Source: Opitutaceae bacterium
GTDB taxonomy: Bacteria; Verrucomicrobiota; Verrucomicrobiia; Opitutales; Opitutaceae
Assembly (NCBI GenBank): GCA_014879845.1
Contig: JACSRI010000106.1
Coordinates: 46,460-110,459, forward strand
Direction of reading: 5' to 3'
DNA: 64,000 nucleotides
Position 1 is the first letter of the stretch; the number at the start of each line of letters is the position of its first letter. Position numbers and translations under genes: made by a program. The notes beneath the pieces were generated by a model. It had not been told where the DNA came from. It saw only the letters and a program-made list of their open reading frames with translations, and ran no database searches. Positions 37,022 to 48,576 of this stretch are shown here, one piece after another.

Positions 37022-37560
37022 GGCGACTCCCGAAGTTCCGTCTCGAGATTGAAGCCGAACATGCCGAGCAGCGCAATTTGCGCGGAGAAGAACCAGCCGG
37101 TGAGGCCGGCCACGAGTGCCTCCGACAGCGCGATGTCGACGAGCATGCGCGGCCACGCGCCGTCCCAGGCGTAAGAGCGCGTCGCGATCGTGAGGGCGAG
37201 CATGAGCACGGCGTTGATGGCGAGGGCGGCGGTGATCGCCGACGACGGATTGAGCCGGTTGAAGTTCACGCGCAGCGCGTGCGTGAGGCACAGGCACGCG
37301 CACGCCGGGAGCACGAGCGTGCCCGGGGCGAAGGGCAGGCCGGCCTCCGCGAGCATCGCCGTCGCCATCGTCGTGACGAGCCCCTGGCCGAGCGAGAGCC
37401 GGAGCGCGGCGAACGCGACGGGCAGGCCGAGCACGAAGACATGCAGCGAGATCCCCAGCAGCGGCGTGTCGGCGAGGTAGTGGTTGGCCTGGCCGGCGAG
37501 GAAGAGGAACACGAACGAGCCGCCGAACGCGACGAGCCAGCGGAAGTCGACCCGGCGCAT
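37018..37560 (-). CDS. mreD: MreD-like rod-shape membrane protein
   Basis: A 180-residue integral membrane protein with about five or six hydrophobic segments and few charged residues. MreD is poorly conserved, so the call rests mainly on position between mreC (2 bases away) and mrdA (4-base overlap), length and topology. It is a partner in the elongasome. Confidence 0.8.
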   Translation of the reverse strand: MRRVDFRWLVAFGGSFVFLFLAGQANHYLADTPLLGISLHVFVLGLPVAFAALRLSLGQGLVTTMATAMLAEAGLPFAPGTLVLPACACLCLTHALRVNFNRLNPSSAITAALAINAVLMLALTIATRSYAWDGAWPRMLVDIALSEALVAGLTGWFFSAQIALLGMFGFNLETELRESP

Positions 37561-37562
37561 GG

Positions 37563-38393
37563 TCAGAGGTCGTCGATCGGGACGAGCACGGCCACCTCGC
37601 TGAGCGACGAAAGGCGCTCGTCGAGGATCACCTCGCCCTCCTTGAACTGCCCGTCCGGGCCGATCGTGAGTTTTTGGATACGGCCGATGACGAGGCCCGG
37701 TGGGAAGATGCCGCCGAGGCCGGAGGTGACGAGCTGGGCCGGTGCCGCGGCGGAGGCCGCGATGTCGCCCGGCACGAACTGCACGCGCCCGTGGGGATTG
37801 GCGAACTGCGGATTGGCCACGCCGAGGTAGGCGACGGGGCGGTTGTCGCCGGCGAAGGTGGCGGCGAGCCGGATGTTGGGACTGCTGATCAGGTCGACCA
37901 CGGCGGTGGTGGCGTGGACCTCGCGCACGCGTCCGACCACGCCGCCGGTGTAGACCACGGGCGCGCCGACCGGGATCCCGTGGTTGGTGCCCTTGCGGAT
38001 CCAGAGCTGCTGCCACCAGATCGAGAAGTCGCGACGGGCCACGCGCGCGATCTCGTAGCGGTAGCCGGTATGCACGGGCAGGTTGAGCAGGCGCTCGAGC
38101 CGCTCGACCTCGGCGCGCAGCGCCTCGTTCTCGCGGATGCCCAGTTCGTAACGCGCGTTGGTGTGGGCGATGTCGCGCCCGGCGGCGATGAGCTCGTCCT
38201 TCGACTGCACGCGCAGCGCCCAGTAGTCCTGCAGGTCGCGCAGGTAGGAGGCGGAGAGCAGCGCCGGCGCCTGGAACTCATAGAAACTCACCCGCGCGAG
38301 CGACTTCACCACCAGCGGCAGGACCAGCCACGCGACCACGATGAGGCCGAGGGCGAGGAATGGTCGTGCTTGGAGGAAGTGTTTGCGGGGCAC
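37563..38393 (-). CDS. mreC: MreC rod-shape protein
   Basis: A 276-residue periplasmic scaffold of the elongasome. N-terminal anchor (FLALGLIVVAWLVLPLVV), a coiled coil (about residues 60-102, ENEALRAEVERLERLLN), then the beta domain: ARVARRDFSIWWQQLWIRKGTNHGIPVGAPVVYTGGVVGRV and TSGLGGIFPPGLVIGRI, both typical of MreC. Start codon GTG at 38393. It lies between mreB and mreD on the same strand. Confidence 0.93.
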   Translation of the reverse strand: MPRKHFLQARPFLALGLIVVAWLVLPLVVKSLARVSFYEFQAPALLSASYLRDLQDYWALRVQSKDELIAAGRDIAHTNARYELGIRENEALRAEVERLERLLNLPVHTGYRYEIARVARRDFSIWWQQLWIRKGTNHGIPVGAPVVYTGGVVGRVREVHATTAVVDLISSPNIRLAATFAGDNRPVAYLGVANPQFANPHGRVQFVPGDIAASAAAPAQLVTSGLGGIFPPGLVIGRIQKLTIGPDGQFKEGEVILDERLSSLSEVAVLVPIDDL

Positions 38394-38514
38394 GGAGGGA
38401 TTGCAGACTGCGGATTGCGGAGTGCGGAATGACCCGGCCGAAAGCCTCGACGCAGCTCAGTCGGCTGGCGTGGAACACATCGCTCCCGGCGTTCGGAGCG
38501 GCATCACCGCCGGT

Positions 38515-39549
38515 TCAGCTCTTCGTGTCGGTCGTGACGTATCCGAGAAGGAAATTCAGATCGGCGAGCACGGCGCCGGTTCCATTGGCGACGGCGGAAA
38601 GGGGATCGTCGGCGACGATGACGGGCAGGCCGGTCTTCTCGCAGAGCAGGCGGTCTAGGCCGCGCAGCAGCGCGCCGCCACCGGCGAGCACGAAGCCGCG
38701 GTCCACGAGGTCGGCCGAGAGCTCCGGAGGGCAGCGCTCGAGGGCGTTGCGCACCGCCTCGACGATGGCGTTGACCGTGTCGCTGAGGGCCTCGCGGATC
38801 TCCTGCGAGGTGACGTGGATCGTCTTGGGCAGGCCGGCCACGGAATCGCGGCCCTTCACCTCCATGGTCAGCTCCTCGTCGAGCGGGAAAGCCGAGCCGA
38901 TGCGCCACTTGATCTCCTCCGCGGTGCGCTCACCGATGAGGAGGTTGTAGGCGCGCTTCATGTAGTTCACGATCGCGCCATCGAACTCGTCGCCCGCCAC
39001 GCGCACGCTCTTGGCGAAGACGACACCCGCCAGCGAGATGATCGCCACCTCGGTGGTGCCGCCGCCGATGTCGACGATCATGTTGGCCGCGGGATCCTCG
39101 ACAGGCAGCCCGACGCCGATCGCGGCGGCCATCGGCTCCTCGAGCAGCATCACGTCGCGCGCGCCCGCGTGCATGGCCGACTCCTTCACCGCACGTTTTT
39201 CCACCTCGGTGATGCCGGAGGGTATCGCGACGACCACGCGCGGCGGGATGACCTTCGCGTTGTTCTGCACCTTGCGGATGAAGTAGCGCAGCATCTCCTC
39301 CGTGATGTCGAAGTCGGCGATCACGCCGTCCTTCATGGGACGGATGGCCGTGATGTTGCCCGGCGTGCGGCCGAGCATGCGTTTGGCCTCGTCGCCGACG
39401 GCGAGGACCTTGCGCGTGGAGGAGTGGATCGCGACCACGGAAGGTTCGCGGAGCACGATGCCCTTGTCCTTCACGTAGACGAGCGTGTTGGCGGTTCCGA
39501 GGTCGATGCCGATGTCGTTCGAGAAGACGCCGAAAAGATTGCGCAACAT
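38515..39549 (-). CDS. mreB: MreB actin-like rod-shape protein
   Basis: A 344-residue bacterial actin that organises cell-wall synthesis. Nucleotide-binding blocks are complete: [30 protein letters not shown] (phosphate 1), [18 protein letters not shown] (phosphate 2) and [16 protein letters not shown] (adenosine). N-terminal MLRNLFGVF is a likely amphipathic membrane-binding helix. First gene of the mreBCD-mrdA-rodA-rng run, 121 bases ahead of mreC, behind a strong terminator. Confidence 0.97.
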   Translation of the reverse strand: MLRNLFGVFSNDIGIDLGTANTLVYVKDKGIVLREPSVVAIHSSTRKVLAVGDEAKRMLGRTPGNITAIRPMKDGVIADFDITEEMLRYFIRKVQNNAKVIPPRVVVAIPSGITEVEKRAVKESAMHAGARDVMLLEEPMAAAIGVGLPVEDPAANMIVDIGGGTTEVAIISLAGVVFAKSVRVAGDEFDGAIVNYMKRAYNLLIGERTAEEIKWRIGSAFPLDEELTMEVKGRDSVAGLPKTIHVTSQEIREALSDTVNAIVEAVRNALERCPPELSADLVDRGFVLAGGGALLRGLDRLLCEKTGLPVIVADDPLSAVANGTGAVLADLNFLLGYVTTDTKS

Positions 39550-39657
39550 GATGTTCTGAGGAGACGCGGGGCGGTTCCTTCGGAATCAACGTTTCGCGCG
39601 CAGCAGTGTCAAAGGTTATCTTGCGAACCTGCTGGCAGAGAACGTCTCGCGAAAAAC

Positions 39658-39687
39658 GAAACGCGGCCCCGAGCGGGGCCGCGTTTC
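39658..39687 (-). terminator. intrinsic terminator after tatA
   Basis: A perfect 13-base stem (GAAACGCGGCCCC pairing with its complement across a four-base GAGC loop) followed on the minus strand by GTTTTTC. It lies 35 bases after the tatA stop and about 110 bases before mreB, so it separates the two units. Confidence 0.88.
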
Positions 39688-39721
39688 ATGGTGTGGGCGG
39701 GGCCGAGGTGGATCGGGCGAG

Positions 39722-39952
39722 TCAGTTGTCCTTGGGGGACTTTGTCGCGCCGTTCTTCGTCGACTTGTCGTCGGATTCGTCGTCGTCCTCGGTGTTCATC
39801 GCCTTCTTGAACTCCTTCATCGACTTGCCCATGCCCTTGGCCAGCTCGGGCAGCTTCTTGGCTCCGAAGAGCAGCATCACGACCGCGAGGATCAGGATGA
39901 TCTCCCACGGGCCGAGCGAGAAGGCGAGCACCTGCGGAACGACGAAGTTCAT
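39722..39952 (-). CDS. tatA: TatA/E Sec-independent translocase subunit
   Basis: A 76-residue protein with one N-terminal membrane helix ([42 protein letters not shown]). The [12 protein letters not shown] hinge and following amphipathic helix are diagnostic of TatA/TatE. The C-tail is acidic and Lys-rich. It supplies the pore for folded-protein export. ATG 39952 is chosen because family sequence begins there. Encoded alone, with tatC not seen here. Confidence 0.93.
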   Translation of the reverse strand: MNFVVPQVLAFSLGPWEIILILAVVMLLFGAKKLPELAKGMGKSMKEFKKAMNTEDDDESDDKSTKNGATKSPKDN

Positions 39953-40025
39953 AGAAGCGTGAAGTGGGACGGTAGCTGCGGCGGCGTGGCCGTGTAAAGG
40001 TCGATCAGGTCGCCGCGCCGCCCGC

Positions 40026-41846
<1,821 letters not shown>

Positions 41847-41854
41847 AAAGTTCG

Positions 41855-43843
41855 TTAGACCGGATGGCTGATGAGCGGCGGATGGAGCTTAAGGCGACGG
41901 AGTTCTTCTGTGGTCTTGAGCAGCAAGATTAAGTCAGCGTCGAACTTCCCCTGTTTGGCGGCGATTTCAAGCTCGATTTTTCGCATCTGGGGTTCGCAAA
42001 AGTTGCTGACCATCCGGCGGATACCGTCATTCGCAATCTTGATCGGGTCTTCAATGGAGGGCGGGTCGAAGAGCAGGGAGGCGACGAAATTGCGATCCTC
42101 GGGATCCTCGAGCACACTCTCGACCTCGTTCACCCCAGGCCACAGGTCGTGGGCAAAGTCATTGAGGAACCGGTCGAGGAGGCGCCCGGCGCGGTGCCGG
42201 GTGTTGATCCACTCGTGATGGATGTGCTGGGCGAGCGCCTTGCCCAGGCTGTCGAAGTGCAACAGCACCAACAGGAGATCCTGCTCGACGGATGGAAATG
42301 CCGTCGCGGGTGTGGCGGTGTCCGCTTCACGCACGGTACCCGCGGGTGTGTCCAAGTCGGGCGGGATGACCACGCCGGCGACCGAATCCGGATCGAGACC
42401 GGGATGTCCCTCGGGCGCTTCGGGCAGAGGTACCTCGTCGTCGCGCGGCGGGGCGACGGGAATCGGCACGGGCGTCGGTGCCGGAGCGCGGAAGGACGCC
42501 CGGCGCTCGGCCTGCTCGCGGAAACGCCGGTAGTCGGTCTCGAGCGCCGTGCGGTTCAGGTGCAGACGCTTGGCGACCTCGGCGAGGTAGCCGGATTGGG
42601 CGACTTCCGAGGGCGCTTCGCGGATGATGGCGAACAACTCCCGGCACACGTCGGCGGTCTGCTGCGCCGAGAGCGCCTGCGGATCGGGGGCCAGTGCGCC
42701 TGCGGCGAAGGCCATGGCGGAGACGGGATGGCGGCGGAGTTCGTGGATCGCCTCGGCGCCGCGGTCGCGCACGAGCTCGTCGGGGTCGATCTTGGCGCCG
42801 AGCGCGGCGAGTGGGAGGAACCTGACCTCCAGGCCCTCCTTGAGCGCGAGCGGGAGCAGGCGCAGGGCGGCCTTCTGGCCGGCGCTGTCGCCGTCGAGCA
42901 GGCACTCGAGGCCGGCGTCGTAGCGGTGAAGCAGGCGTAGTTGGGTATCGGTGACACCGGTGCCCTGCGGCGCGATCGTGGCCGTGAGGCCGGCCGTGTA
43001 GCAGCGGATCGCGTCGAGCTGGCCCTCGACCATGAGGAAGGGCGTGTCGCGCCCGGCGTGGTGGCGGGCGCGGTCGAGATTGAAGAGCAGCTGTCCCTTG
43101 GTGAAGACCGGTGTCTCGGGCGAGTTGACGTACTTGGCCTCGTGGGTCGGGTCGTCCTTGGGCGTGATCTCGAGCTGGCGGGCGGTGAAGGCGACGACAC
43201 GACCCTGGTGGTCGCGGATCGGGATCATTAGGCGCCCGCGGAAGCGCGGCGAGAGGCCGCCGTTCTGCCGCACGTAGAACAAGCCGCTCTGGCGGAGCGC
43301 CTCCTCGACGAATCCCTTCTTCTGCAGATGTTCGGCGATGCGACCGCCGTCGGGTGCGGCGATGCCGATCCGGTAGTCGTCGGCCACGGCGAGGTCGAAG
43401 CGGCGCTTCTTCGTCCAGTATTCGCGGGCGAACGGCCCGGCGCCCGACGAGGCGCGGAAGGCGTCGTGAAAAAACTGCGCCGCCTCCTCGTGCAGGTCAA
43501 AGAGCTGCTGCCGGAGCGAACGCTGCTCCTTCGACATGCCGCCGCTCTCATACTCGAGCGGCACGTTGTAGCGCTGGGCGAGCGTCTCCACCGCCTCGGT
43601 GAAGCCGAGGCGCTCGGTCTCCATCACGAACGAGATGGCGTCACCGGCCTTGCCGCTGGAGAAGCACTTGAACAGTCCCTTCTCGGGGGAGACGAAAAAG
43701 GAGGGCGTCTTCTCCGAGTTGAACGGGCTCAGGCCCTTGAACTTCGAGCCGGCGCGCTTGAGTGTGACAACTCTGGATACGACGTCGACGATGTCGACGC
43801 GCGCCTTGAGGTTGAGAATGCTCGACTGCTTGATGGCCGGCAT
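41855..43843 (-). CDS. dnaG: DNA primase DnaG with degenerate zinc finger
   Basis: The 662-residue replicative primase that makes RNA primers. The order is normal: N-terminal CHC2 domain, catalytic core (residues about 120-250, [25 protein letters not shown]), Toprim with [17 protein letters not shown] and [16 protein letters not shown], and a C-terminal helicase-binding region. The CHC2 zinc ligands should be C39, H42, C60 and C63; here they are S39, N42, C60 and S63 ([14 protein letters not shown] and [11 protein letters not shown]), so zinc cannot bind normally. The fold-defining residues around them ([15 protein letters not shown]) remain. It is co-transcribed with rpoD. ATG 43843 is clear. 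Confidence 0.94.
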   Translation of the reverse strand: MPAIKQSSILNLKARVDIVDVVSRVVTLKRAGSKFKGLSPFNSEKTPSFFVSPEKGLFKCFSSGKAGDAISFVMETERLGFTEAVETLAQRYNVPLEYESGGMSKEQRSLRQQLFDLHEEAAQFFHDAFRASSGAGPFAREYWTKKRRFDLAVADDYRIGIAAPDGGRIAEHLQKKGFVEEALRQSGLFYVRQNGGLSPRFRGRLMIPIRDHQGRVVAFTARQLEITPKDDPTHEAKYVNSPETPVFTKGQLLFNLDRARHHAGRDTPFLMVEGQLDAIRCYTAGLTATIAPQGTGVTDTQLRLLHRYDAGLECLLDGDSAGQKAALRLLPLALKEGLEVRFLPLAALGAKIDPDELVRDRGAEAIHELRRHPVSAMAFAAGALAPDPQALSAQQTADVCRELFAIIREAPSEVAQSGYLAEVAKRLHLNRTALETDYRRFREQAERRASFRAPAPTPVPIPVAPPRDDEVPLPEAPEGHPGLDPDSVAGVVIPPDLDTPAGTVREADTATPATAFPSVEQDLLLVLLHFDSLGKALAQHIHHEWINTRHRAGRLLDRFLNDFAHDLWPGVNEVESVLEDPEDRNFVASLLFDPPSIEDPIKIANDGIRRMVSNFCEPQMRKIELEIAAKQGKFDADLILLLKTTEELRRLKLHPPLISHPV

Positions 43844-43880
43844 GGGGAGCCGCGGGGGCGCAGGGCGACGCGGGGACGCG

Positions 43881-45374
43881 TCAGCGCTTGTTCGCGCGGT
43901 TGAGGTATTCCTCGGCTTCCCTGCGGCGCGGATCGTCGGGCGCGGCGATGAGGAGAAAATCCTCGTAGGCCGCCGCCGTGCGCGCGCGGTCGACCTTGGC
44001 GAGGGCGAACTCGTGCGCGAGTTGGTAGGCGAGACTGATGTTCGTCGGAAAACGCCGGCGCGCCTGGTCGAGGCGGGCGAGGTAACCGTCGTGCGTGAGG
44101 TGCTCGCGGCCGAGGTTGATCCAGGCGGCCTCGATCTGGAGGGAGTCGGGGGCGCGGCGACGGGCCTCGAGCATGTAGGCCTCGGCCGCGTCGAATTGCC
44201 GGAGACGACGGTAGCAGTCGGCGAGCTCGAGCCAGAGTTCGACGCGTGTGTCGTCGTAGCTGAGCGCCGTCTGGAGCAGGTCCGCGGCGCCGGTGAAGTC
44301 ACCGGCCTCCTTGCGGGCGAGCGCGGCGTCGAAGTCGGCGTCGCCCGTGGTGGGCGTGGACGGCGTGGCCGACTCCGGCGGCGTTGCCACGGCGGGACTC
44401 GGTGCGGGCTCTGGAGCGGACGCGACCGGCGGAGGCTCACTCGCGGCCGGGACGGTCGCCTGCGGCTCGACTGCCGGAGGTGTCGGGGTGGCTGGGACCG
44501 CGGTCGAGGCCCCGGCCAGCGCGGCCTCCTGGGTCCGGCGCGAAGCGGCGAGTTCGGCGGCGAGTTTGTCCTGCTCGGCCCGGGCTGCGTCGACTGCCGC
44601 ACGCGTCTCCTTCCAGCGTGCGATATCGGCGCGGTAGTCCGGCAGGTCGGGCAGGGTGGTGAGATACTCCGGGAAGTTCCGTTCGAGCTGTCCGAGCGTG
44701 AGCTCGGCGGCCGCGTAGTCGCGCGCCTCGATCTCGAGCGCGAGCAACCCGGCCAGCGCCCCGTCGATGTGCGAGTCGGCATGGCGCATCGCCGTCTCGT
44801 ACCACGTGCGCGCCTGGGGGGCGTTGTTGAGTCGACGGAAGGCGGTGCCCAGCCGGTAGGCCGCCTCGCCGGTGGGCTGGAGCCGGTACCACTCGAGGTA
44901 GGCGTCGATCGCGCGCGCCACGTTGCCTTGGGAGTCCTCGGCTTCGCCGAGGCGTTGCCAGACCTGGAAATCGCCGGGGAACTCCGCGACGTAGAGGCGG
45001 AGTTGTTCCGCTGCTTTCTCCGGCGCGCCTTCCTTGAGGTAGGCCTCGGCGGCGATCGGGCGCAGGCTGCTGGAGGCGAGGTCATTTTCCGCCGCCTTGA
45101 CGAAGGCGGAGGCGGCCGCGGCGTTGCGGCCCGACTGCACGTAGGCGAAACCGAGCGCCTCGAGCACGGCGGGCCGGTCTGGGTAGCGCTCGTTCAGGTC
45201 CTCGAGCGAGCGCACCGCGTCCTCGACGCGACCTGATTCGAGGTTTTTGTTGGCCTGCGCGAGACGGGAGCTGATTACCTCCTCAGGTTTGGAACAGCCC
45301 GCAATGAGCAGCGTCAATACCGCCATGACCACCCGGCACCGACCGGATAGCTCGCGTCGTCGAGCACCAAGCAT
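43881..45374 (-). CDS. TPR-repeat lipoprotein
   Basis: A 497-residue lipoprotein. The signal ends with lipobox LLIAGC (MLGARRRELSGRCRVVMAVLTLLIAGCSKPEE). Tetratricopeptide repeats follow (residues about 35-210, e.g. AVLEALGFAYVQSGRNAAAASAFVKAA). A Pro/Ala/Thr-rich linker of about 80 residues comes next, then a second TPR block to the C-terminus (DAALARKEAGDFTGAADLLQTALSYDD). Probably a periplasmic scaffold. The alternative start at 45326 would leave a very short signal. It lies 37 bases before dnaG on the same strand. Confidence 0.85.
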   Translation of the reverse strand: MLGARRRELSGRCRVVMAVLTLLIAGCSKPEEVISSRLAQANKNLESGRVEDAVRSLEDLNERYPDRPAVLEALGFAYVQSGRNAAAASAFVKAAENDLASSSLRPIAAEAYLKEGAPEKAAEQLRLYVAEFPGDFQVWQRLGEAEDSQGNVARAIDAYLEWYRLQPTGEAAYRLGTAFRRLNNAPQARTWYETAMRHADSHIDGALAGLLALEIEARDYAAAELTLGQLERNFPEYLTTLPDLPDYRADIARWKETRAAVDAARAEQDKLAAELAASRRTQEAALAGASTAVPATPTPPAVEPQATVPAASEPPPVASAPEPAPSPAVATPPESATPSTPTTGDADFDAALARKEAGDFTGAADLLQTALSYDDTRVELWLELADCYRRLRQFDAAEAYMLEARRRAPDSLQIEAAWINLGREHLTHDGYLARLDQARRRFPTNISLAYQLAHEFALAKVDRARTAAAYEDFLLIAAPDDPRRREAEEYLNRANKR

Positions 45375-45431
45375 TCGAGCAACTTCGAACCCGCTTTTTA
45401 GGGTGTCAAGTTGCCTCTGGGCCGTCATGCG

Positions 45432-46595
45432 ATGATTCCAATGGCGAATTCGGACAAGAAGACGTTCCGCCGGCGGGCCTGGCTGATGATCGCAGGGGTG
45501 GCCTGTGGCCTGGTCGCGACGGCATTGCCCGGGCCGGTATATGCGGAAAAGAGCGCCGCCTCGCTGGCGCGCCGCCTGCCGCCGCCGTCCAACCGGCTCT
45601 TCCAGGCGCGGGTCGCGGAGTTCGGCGCGGAGTCCTACCGCGTGGCGGTCGAGGCGCTCGTCGAGGCGTTCGAGGCGCGGACGGGGAAGAAACTCGCGCT
45701 GGGTAAACGCGGACGTGTCGGCCTGAAAGTCTATTCGGATTCCGGGGCCGGCCTCGGGACCCCGCTCGACCTCACGCGCGGTCTGCTCACGGCGCTGGAG
45801 GCGCGTGGCATCCCGCGCGATCGCGTCACGATCGTCGGGCTGAGTGAGGCGCATCTGCGCGATGCTGGTTACCTGCCGCCGTTGAGTGTCGGCGGCGATC
45901 ATTTCGAGGGCGCGAAGGTCATCGCCTTGGATTCGGGCGCCTACTGGGAACAGGGCTGGTTCTACGACAGCCCGCTGCCGGGCACGGACGACTCCCCGCT
46001 GAACGAGGCCGCGATCAATATCGAGCGATCCAAGACCGCCATCGAGCTCGAGGCTGAGCGCCGCAGTTTCCTGCCGATCCCGCTCATGTTCGACGTGGAT
46101 TTCTGGATCAACCTGCCGGTGTGCAGCGACCATCCGGTGGTCGGGGTCAACGCCGCGCTCGTCAACTTCACCCTCTGGAACGCCAGCAACACCCAGCGCT
46201 TTTTCCGCAGCCCGGCCTCGGCGCCGGCGGCGGTGGCGGAGATGGCGGCGATCCCGGAGCTGCGCGAGGGCCTGGTTTTCCACCTCGTGAGCCTCGAGCG
46301 CTACCAGTTCATCGGCGGGCCGATCTTCAACTCGCTCTACACCGTCTCGGAGCCGCTCGTCTGGCTCAGCGACAACCCCGTGATGATCGACGCCCTGCTT
46401 CGCGATCGCATCGACCGGGGGCGCGAGAACACGGGCTTTCGCGGATTGCCCGAGGACCTTCGCTTGATCCCGTATGCCGAGCAACTCGGCCTCGGCTCGG
46501 GCAATCCTGAGCGGATCGAATGGGTCGAGGTCGCGTTGCCGGCCTCGGTGGCGACCGGCCCGGCGGCGACGGCGCGGGTCGACGGCGTGCCCTGA
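45432..46595 (+). CDS. exported DUF362-like protein
   Basis: A 387-residue protein with a twin-arginine-like export signal (SDKKTFRRRAWLMIAGVACGLVATALPGPVYA). The mature part contains VGLKVYSDSGAGLGTPLDLTRGLLTALEARGIPRDRVTIVGLSEAHLRDAGYLPP, in the style of DUF362 proteins, then DHPVVGVNAALVNFTLWNASNTQRFF and a long C-terminal half. DUF362 has no established reaction. The start may also be 45411 or 45441. It is divergent from the TPR lipoprotein. Confidence 0.65.
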   Translation: MIPMANSDKKTFRRRAWLMIAGVACGLVATALPGPVYAEKSAASLARRLPPPSNRLFQARVAEFGAESYRVAVEALVEAFEARTGKKLALGKRGRVGLKVYSDSGAGLGTPLDLTRGLLTALEARGIPRDRVTIVGLSEAHLRDAGYLPPLSVGGDHFEGAKVIALDSGAYWEQGWFYDSPLPGTDDSPLNEAAINIERSKTAIELEAERRSFLPIPLMFDVDFWINLPVCSDHPVVGVNAALVNFTLWNASNTQRFFRSPASAPAAVAEMAAIPELREGLVFHLVSLERYQFIGGPIFNSLYTVSEPLVWLSDNPVMIDALLRDRIDRGRENTGFRGLPEDLRLIPYAEQLGLGSGNPERIEWVEVALPASVATGPAATARVDGVP

Positions 46596-46704
46596 GCATC
46601 GCCTCCGCCGACTCGAAGCCGGTCCGCTTGCACGGGTGGGACACGGGCCGTGTGGCCCGGATTTTCCTCTTGTGTCCCCCTCGGGCGGGGCGGATTTTCC
46701 GGCC

Positions 46705-47079
46705 ATGTCCGTGACGGATTTCGCGCCGATTCTCATCCAACTCGTCCTGGCCGTGACGCTGGCCGCCGTGATCATCGCGGCCAGTCACCTGCTCGGGCAG
46801 CGTTCGGCGAAAAACCGGATCAAGGACTCGGCCTACGAGTGCGGCATTCCCAGCGATGGAAAAACGCACACGCGCTTTTCCGTGAAGTTCTATGTCACGG
46901 CGATGTTGTTCATCCTCTTCGATATCGAAGTGATTTTCCTCCTGCCGTGGGCGTTCATCTATCGCGACTTCCTCGCGCAGAACCTGCCTGTCGTGCTGCC
47001 CGGATTGTTCTTCGTCGGCCTGCTTGTGCTCGGCCTGTTCTACGAGGTCCGGAAAGGGGCGTTGGACTGGGAGAAGTGA
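46705..47079 (+). CDS. nuoA: NADH-quinone oxidoreductase subunit A (stand-alone copy)
   Basis: A 124-residue membrane subunit of complex I. Three membrane helices and the family block SAYECGIPSDGKTHTRFSVKFYVTAMLFILFDIEVIFLLPWA, with YECG and FDIEVIFLLPWA diagnostic. No other nuo gene is beside it; a diacylglycerol-unrelated nucleotide cyclase gene follows by 24 bases. A second, divergent nuoA heads a nuo locus at 63258. Confidence 0.93.
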   Translation: MSVTDFAPILIQLVLAVTLAAVIIAASHLLGQRSAKNRIKDSAYECGIPSDGKTHTRFSVKFYVTAMLFILFDIEVIFLLPWAFIYRDFLAQNLPVVLPGLFFVGLLVLGLFYEVRKGALDWEK

Positions 47080-47103
47080 GCGGGGTGACAGCCGCCCGGT
47101 CGC

Positions 47104-48462
47104 ATGCGTCTCGATAAATACTTCGGCCGGACCCGCGTCGTCGACCTCAAGAGCACGTCGTTGCACGACGCGCTCCAGGAACTGCTCAAGATCGCGGCTG
47201 CGCGTTTTCGCGACCTGAATCGCTCGGAGGTGCTCCGCGGCCTGGTCGAGCGGGAGAGCACGATGACCACCTACCTGGGCAACGGCGTGGCCCTGCCGCA
47301 CGTGCGGGTGAAGATGCGCCAGCGCTTCGTCTTTGCCGTCGGGCGCAGCCGCACCGGTTTCGCCTACGACGGCGTGACCGACGGCTCGAAGGTGCACCTG
47401 GTGTTTCTTCTCGTGGCGAGCGACGCGGCGCGCGACTACCTGAGCGTGCTCTCGACCGTCGCGCGGCTCGTGCGCGACCGGGATTTCGTCGACGGGCTGA
47501 TGGATGCGCCCGACGCGGGTGTGCTCTTCGAGCGGATCTGCACGGGCTTCGGCGGGGTGTCGGTGCGCCCGGCGCAGGTCAGGCAGAATCGCAGCAACCG
47601 CCTCATGTTCCGGGCGGCCGAGAGCATCGCCAAGGGCAGCAACTGTTCGCTCATCGCGGTGTTCGCCGACGCGCTCACGAGCGCGCCCGACCCGAGCCTG
47701 CGCTTCAAGGGGGCCCGCACTATCCTCGTCACCCGCAACGCCGCAGACACCGGCATCGACACCACCGCCTACGATTCCGTCGTGCAGGTGCGCTCCTTCT
47801 CCAAGAAGCGCCTCGCGCAGTTGCGCAGCTTCGTGCTCGTGGGCATGACCCGCGGGCTCATCCAGTTCAACGACCGCATCTGCTGCATCGGCGGCCTGCC
47901 CGAGAGCGACCAGTTCGACACCATCGTGGTCGTCGACCTGCAGCGCGAATTCCAGACGCTGCTCGTCGACCAGACCGATTTTCTCCCGGCCGACGTCAAG
48001 CCCGAGGTCTTCGAGCGCGTCCTGGGCATCGCGATGGAGCTGGCGGTCGAGGGTCGCGAGGGCAAGCCGGTGGGCAGCCTCTTCGTCCTCGGCGACACGG
48101 CGCGGGTCGACAAGATGACCAAGCCGCTCGTCCTGAATCCATTTTACGGCTACAAGGAGGAGGATCGCAACATCCTCAACCCGTTCATGGACGAGACGGT
48201 CAAGGAGTTCTCCTCGCTCGACGGGGCGTTCATCATCCGGGGCGACGGCGTGCTCGTCTCCTCGGGGTCGCTCATCCACGCGCCGGACTACTATCACGCG
48301 CTGCCGAGCGGGCTCGGCTCGCGCCACGCCGCGGCCGCGGCCATCTCGCTCGCCGCCCAGTGCATCTCGATCGTGGTCTCGTCGAGCACCGGCCAGGTGA
48401 CGGTCTTTCGCCGCGGCGTGATGCTCCCGATCATGGAGCGCGGCGTCGGCGGCGGCGCGTGA
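47104..48462 (+). CDS. PTS EIIA domain fused to DacZ-like diadenylate cyclase
   Basis: A 452-residue protein. Residues about 5-145 are a fructose-type PTS EIIA domain; His66 in TYLGNGVALPHVRVK matches its phospho-acceptor. Residues about 160-290 look like the pyruvate-kinase-like alpha/beta domain (AAESIAKGSNCSLIAVFADAL, FDTIVVVDLQREFQ). The rest is a DisA_N cyclase domain with KPVGSLFVLGDTARV, SSLDGAFIIRGDGVLVSSGSLI and LPSGLGSRHAAAAAIS. The DGA motif is intact; the usual RHR is RHA, as I recall for archaeal DacZ types. Predicted to make cyclic di-AMP, perhaps under phosphorylation control through EIIA. Domain calls are firm, activity is inferred. Confidence 0.8.
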   Translation: MRLDKYFGRTRVVDLKSTSLHDALQELLKIAAARFRDLNRSEVLRGLVERESTMTTYLGNGVALPHVRVKMRQRFVFAVGRSRTGFAYDGVTDGSKVHLVFLLVASDAARDYLSVLSTVARLVRDRDFVDGLMDAPDAGVLFERICTGFGGVSVRPAQVRQNRSNRLMFRAAESIAKGSNCSLIAVFADALTSAPDPSLRFKGARTILVTRNAADTGIDTTAYDSVVQVRSFSKKRLAQLRSFVLVGMTRGLIQFNDRICCIGGLPESDQFDTIVVVDLQREFQTLLVDQTDFLPADVKPEVFERVLGIAMELAVEGREGKPVGSLFVLGDTARVDKMTKPLVLNPFYGYKEEDRNILNPFMDETVKEFSSLDGAFIIRGDGVLVSSGSLIHAPDYYHALPSGLGSRHAAAAAISLAAQCISIVVSSSTGQVTVFRRGVMLPIMERGVGGGA

Positions 48463-48576
48463 CCCGGCGGTCGGTGCGTCACGCGTGCGGGAACCCCGCC
48501 GTATCCGGCGTGTCGGCCGGCAAACGATGTTTTTGGTGATGGCGCTGGACCACCGGCCCGCCAAGCTCGCTGCTGG

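Noticed and set aside
35117..37174. A 685-codon plus-strand frame
   Set aside because: It lies opposite the penicillin-binding protein gene, whose motifs are intact; the frame has no domain.
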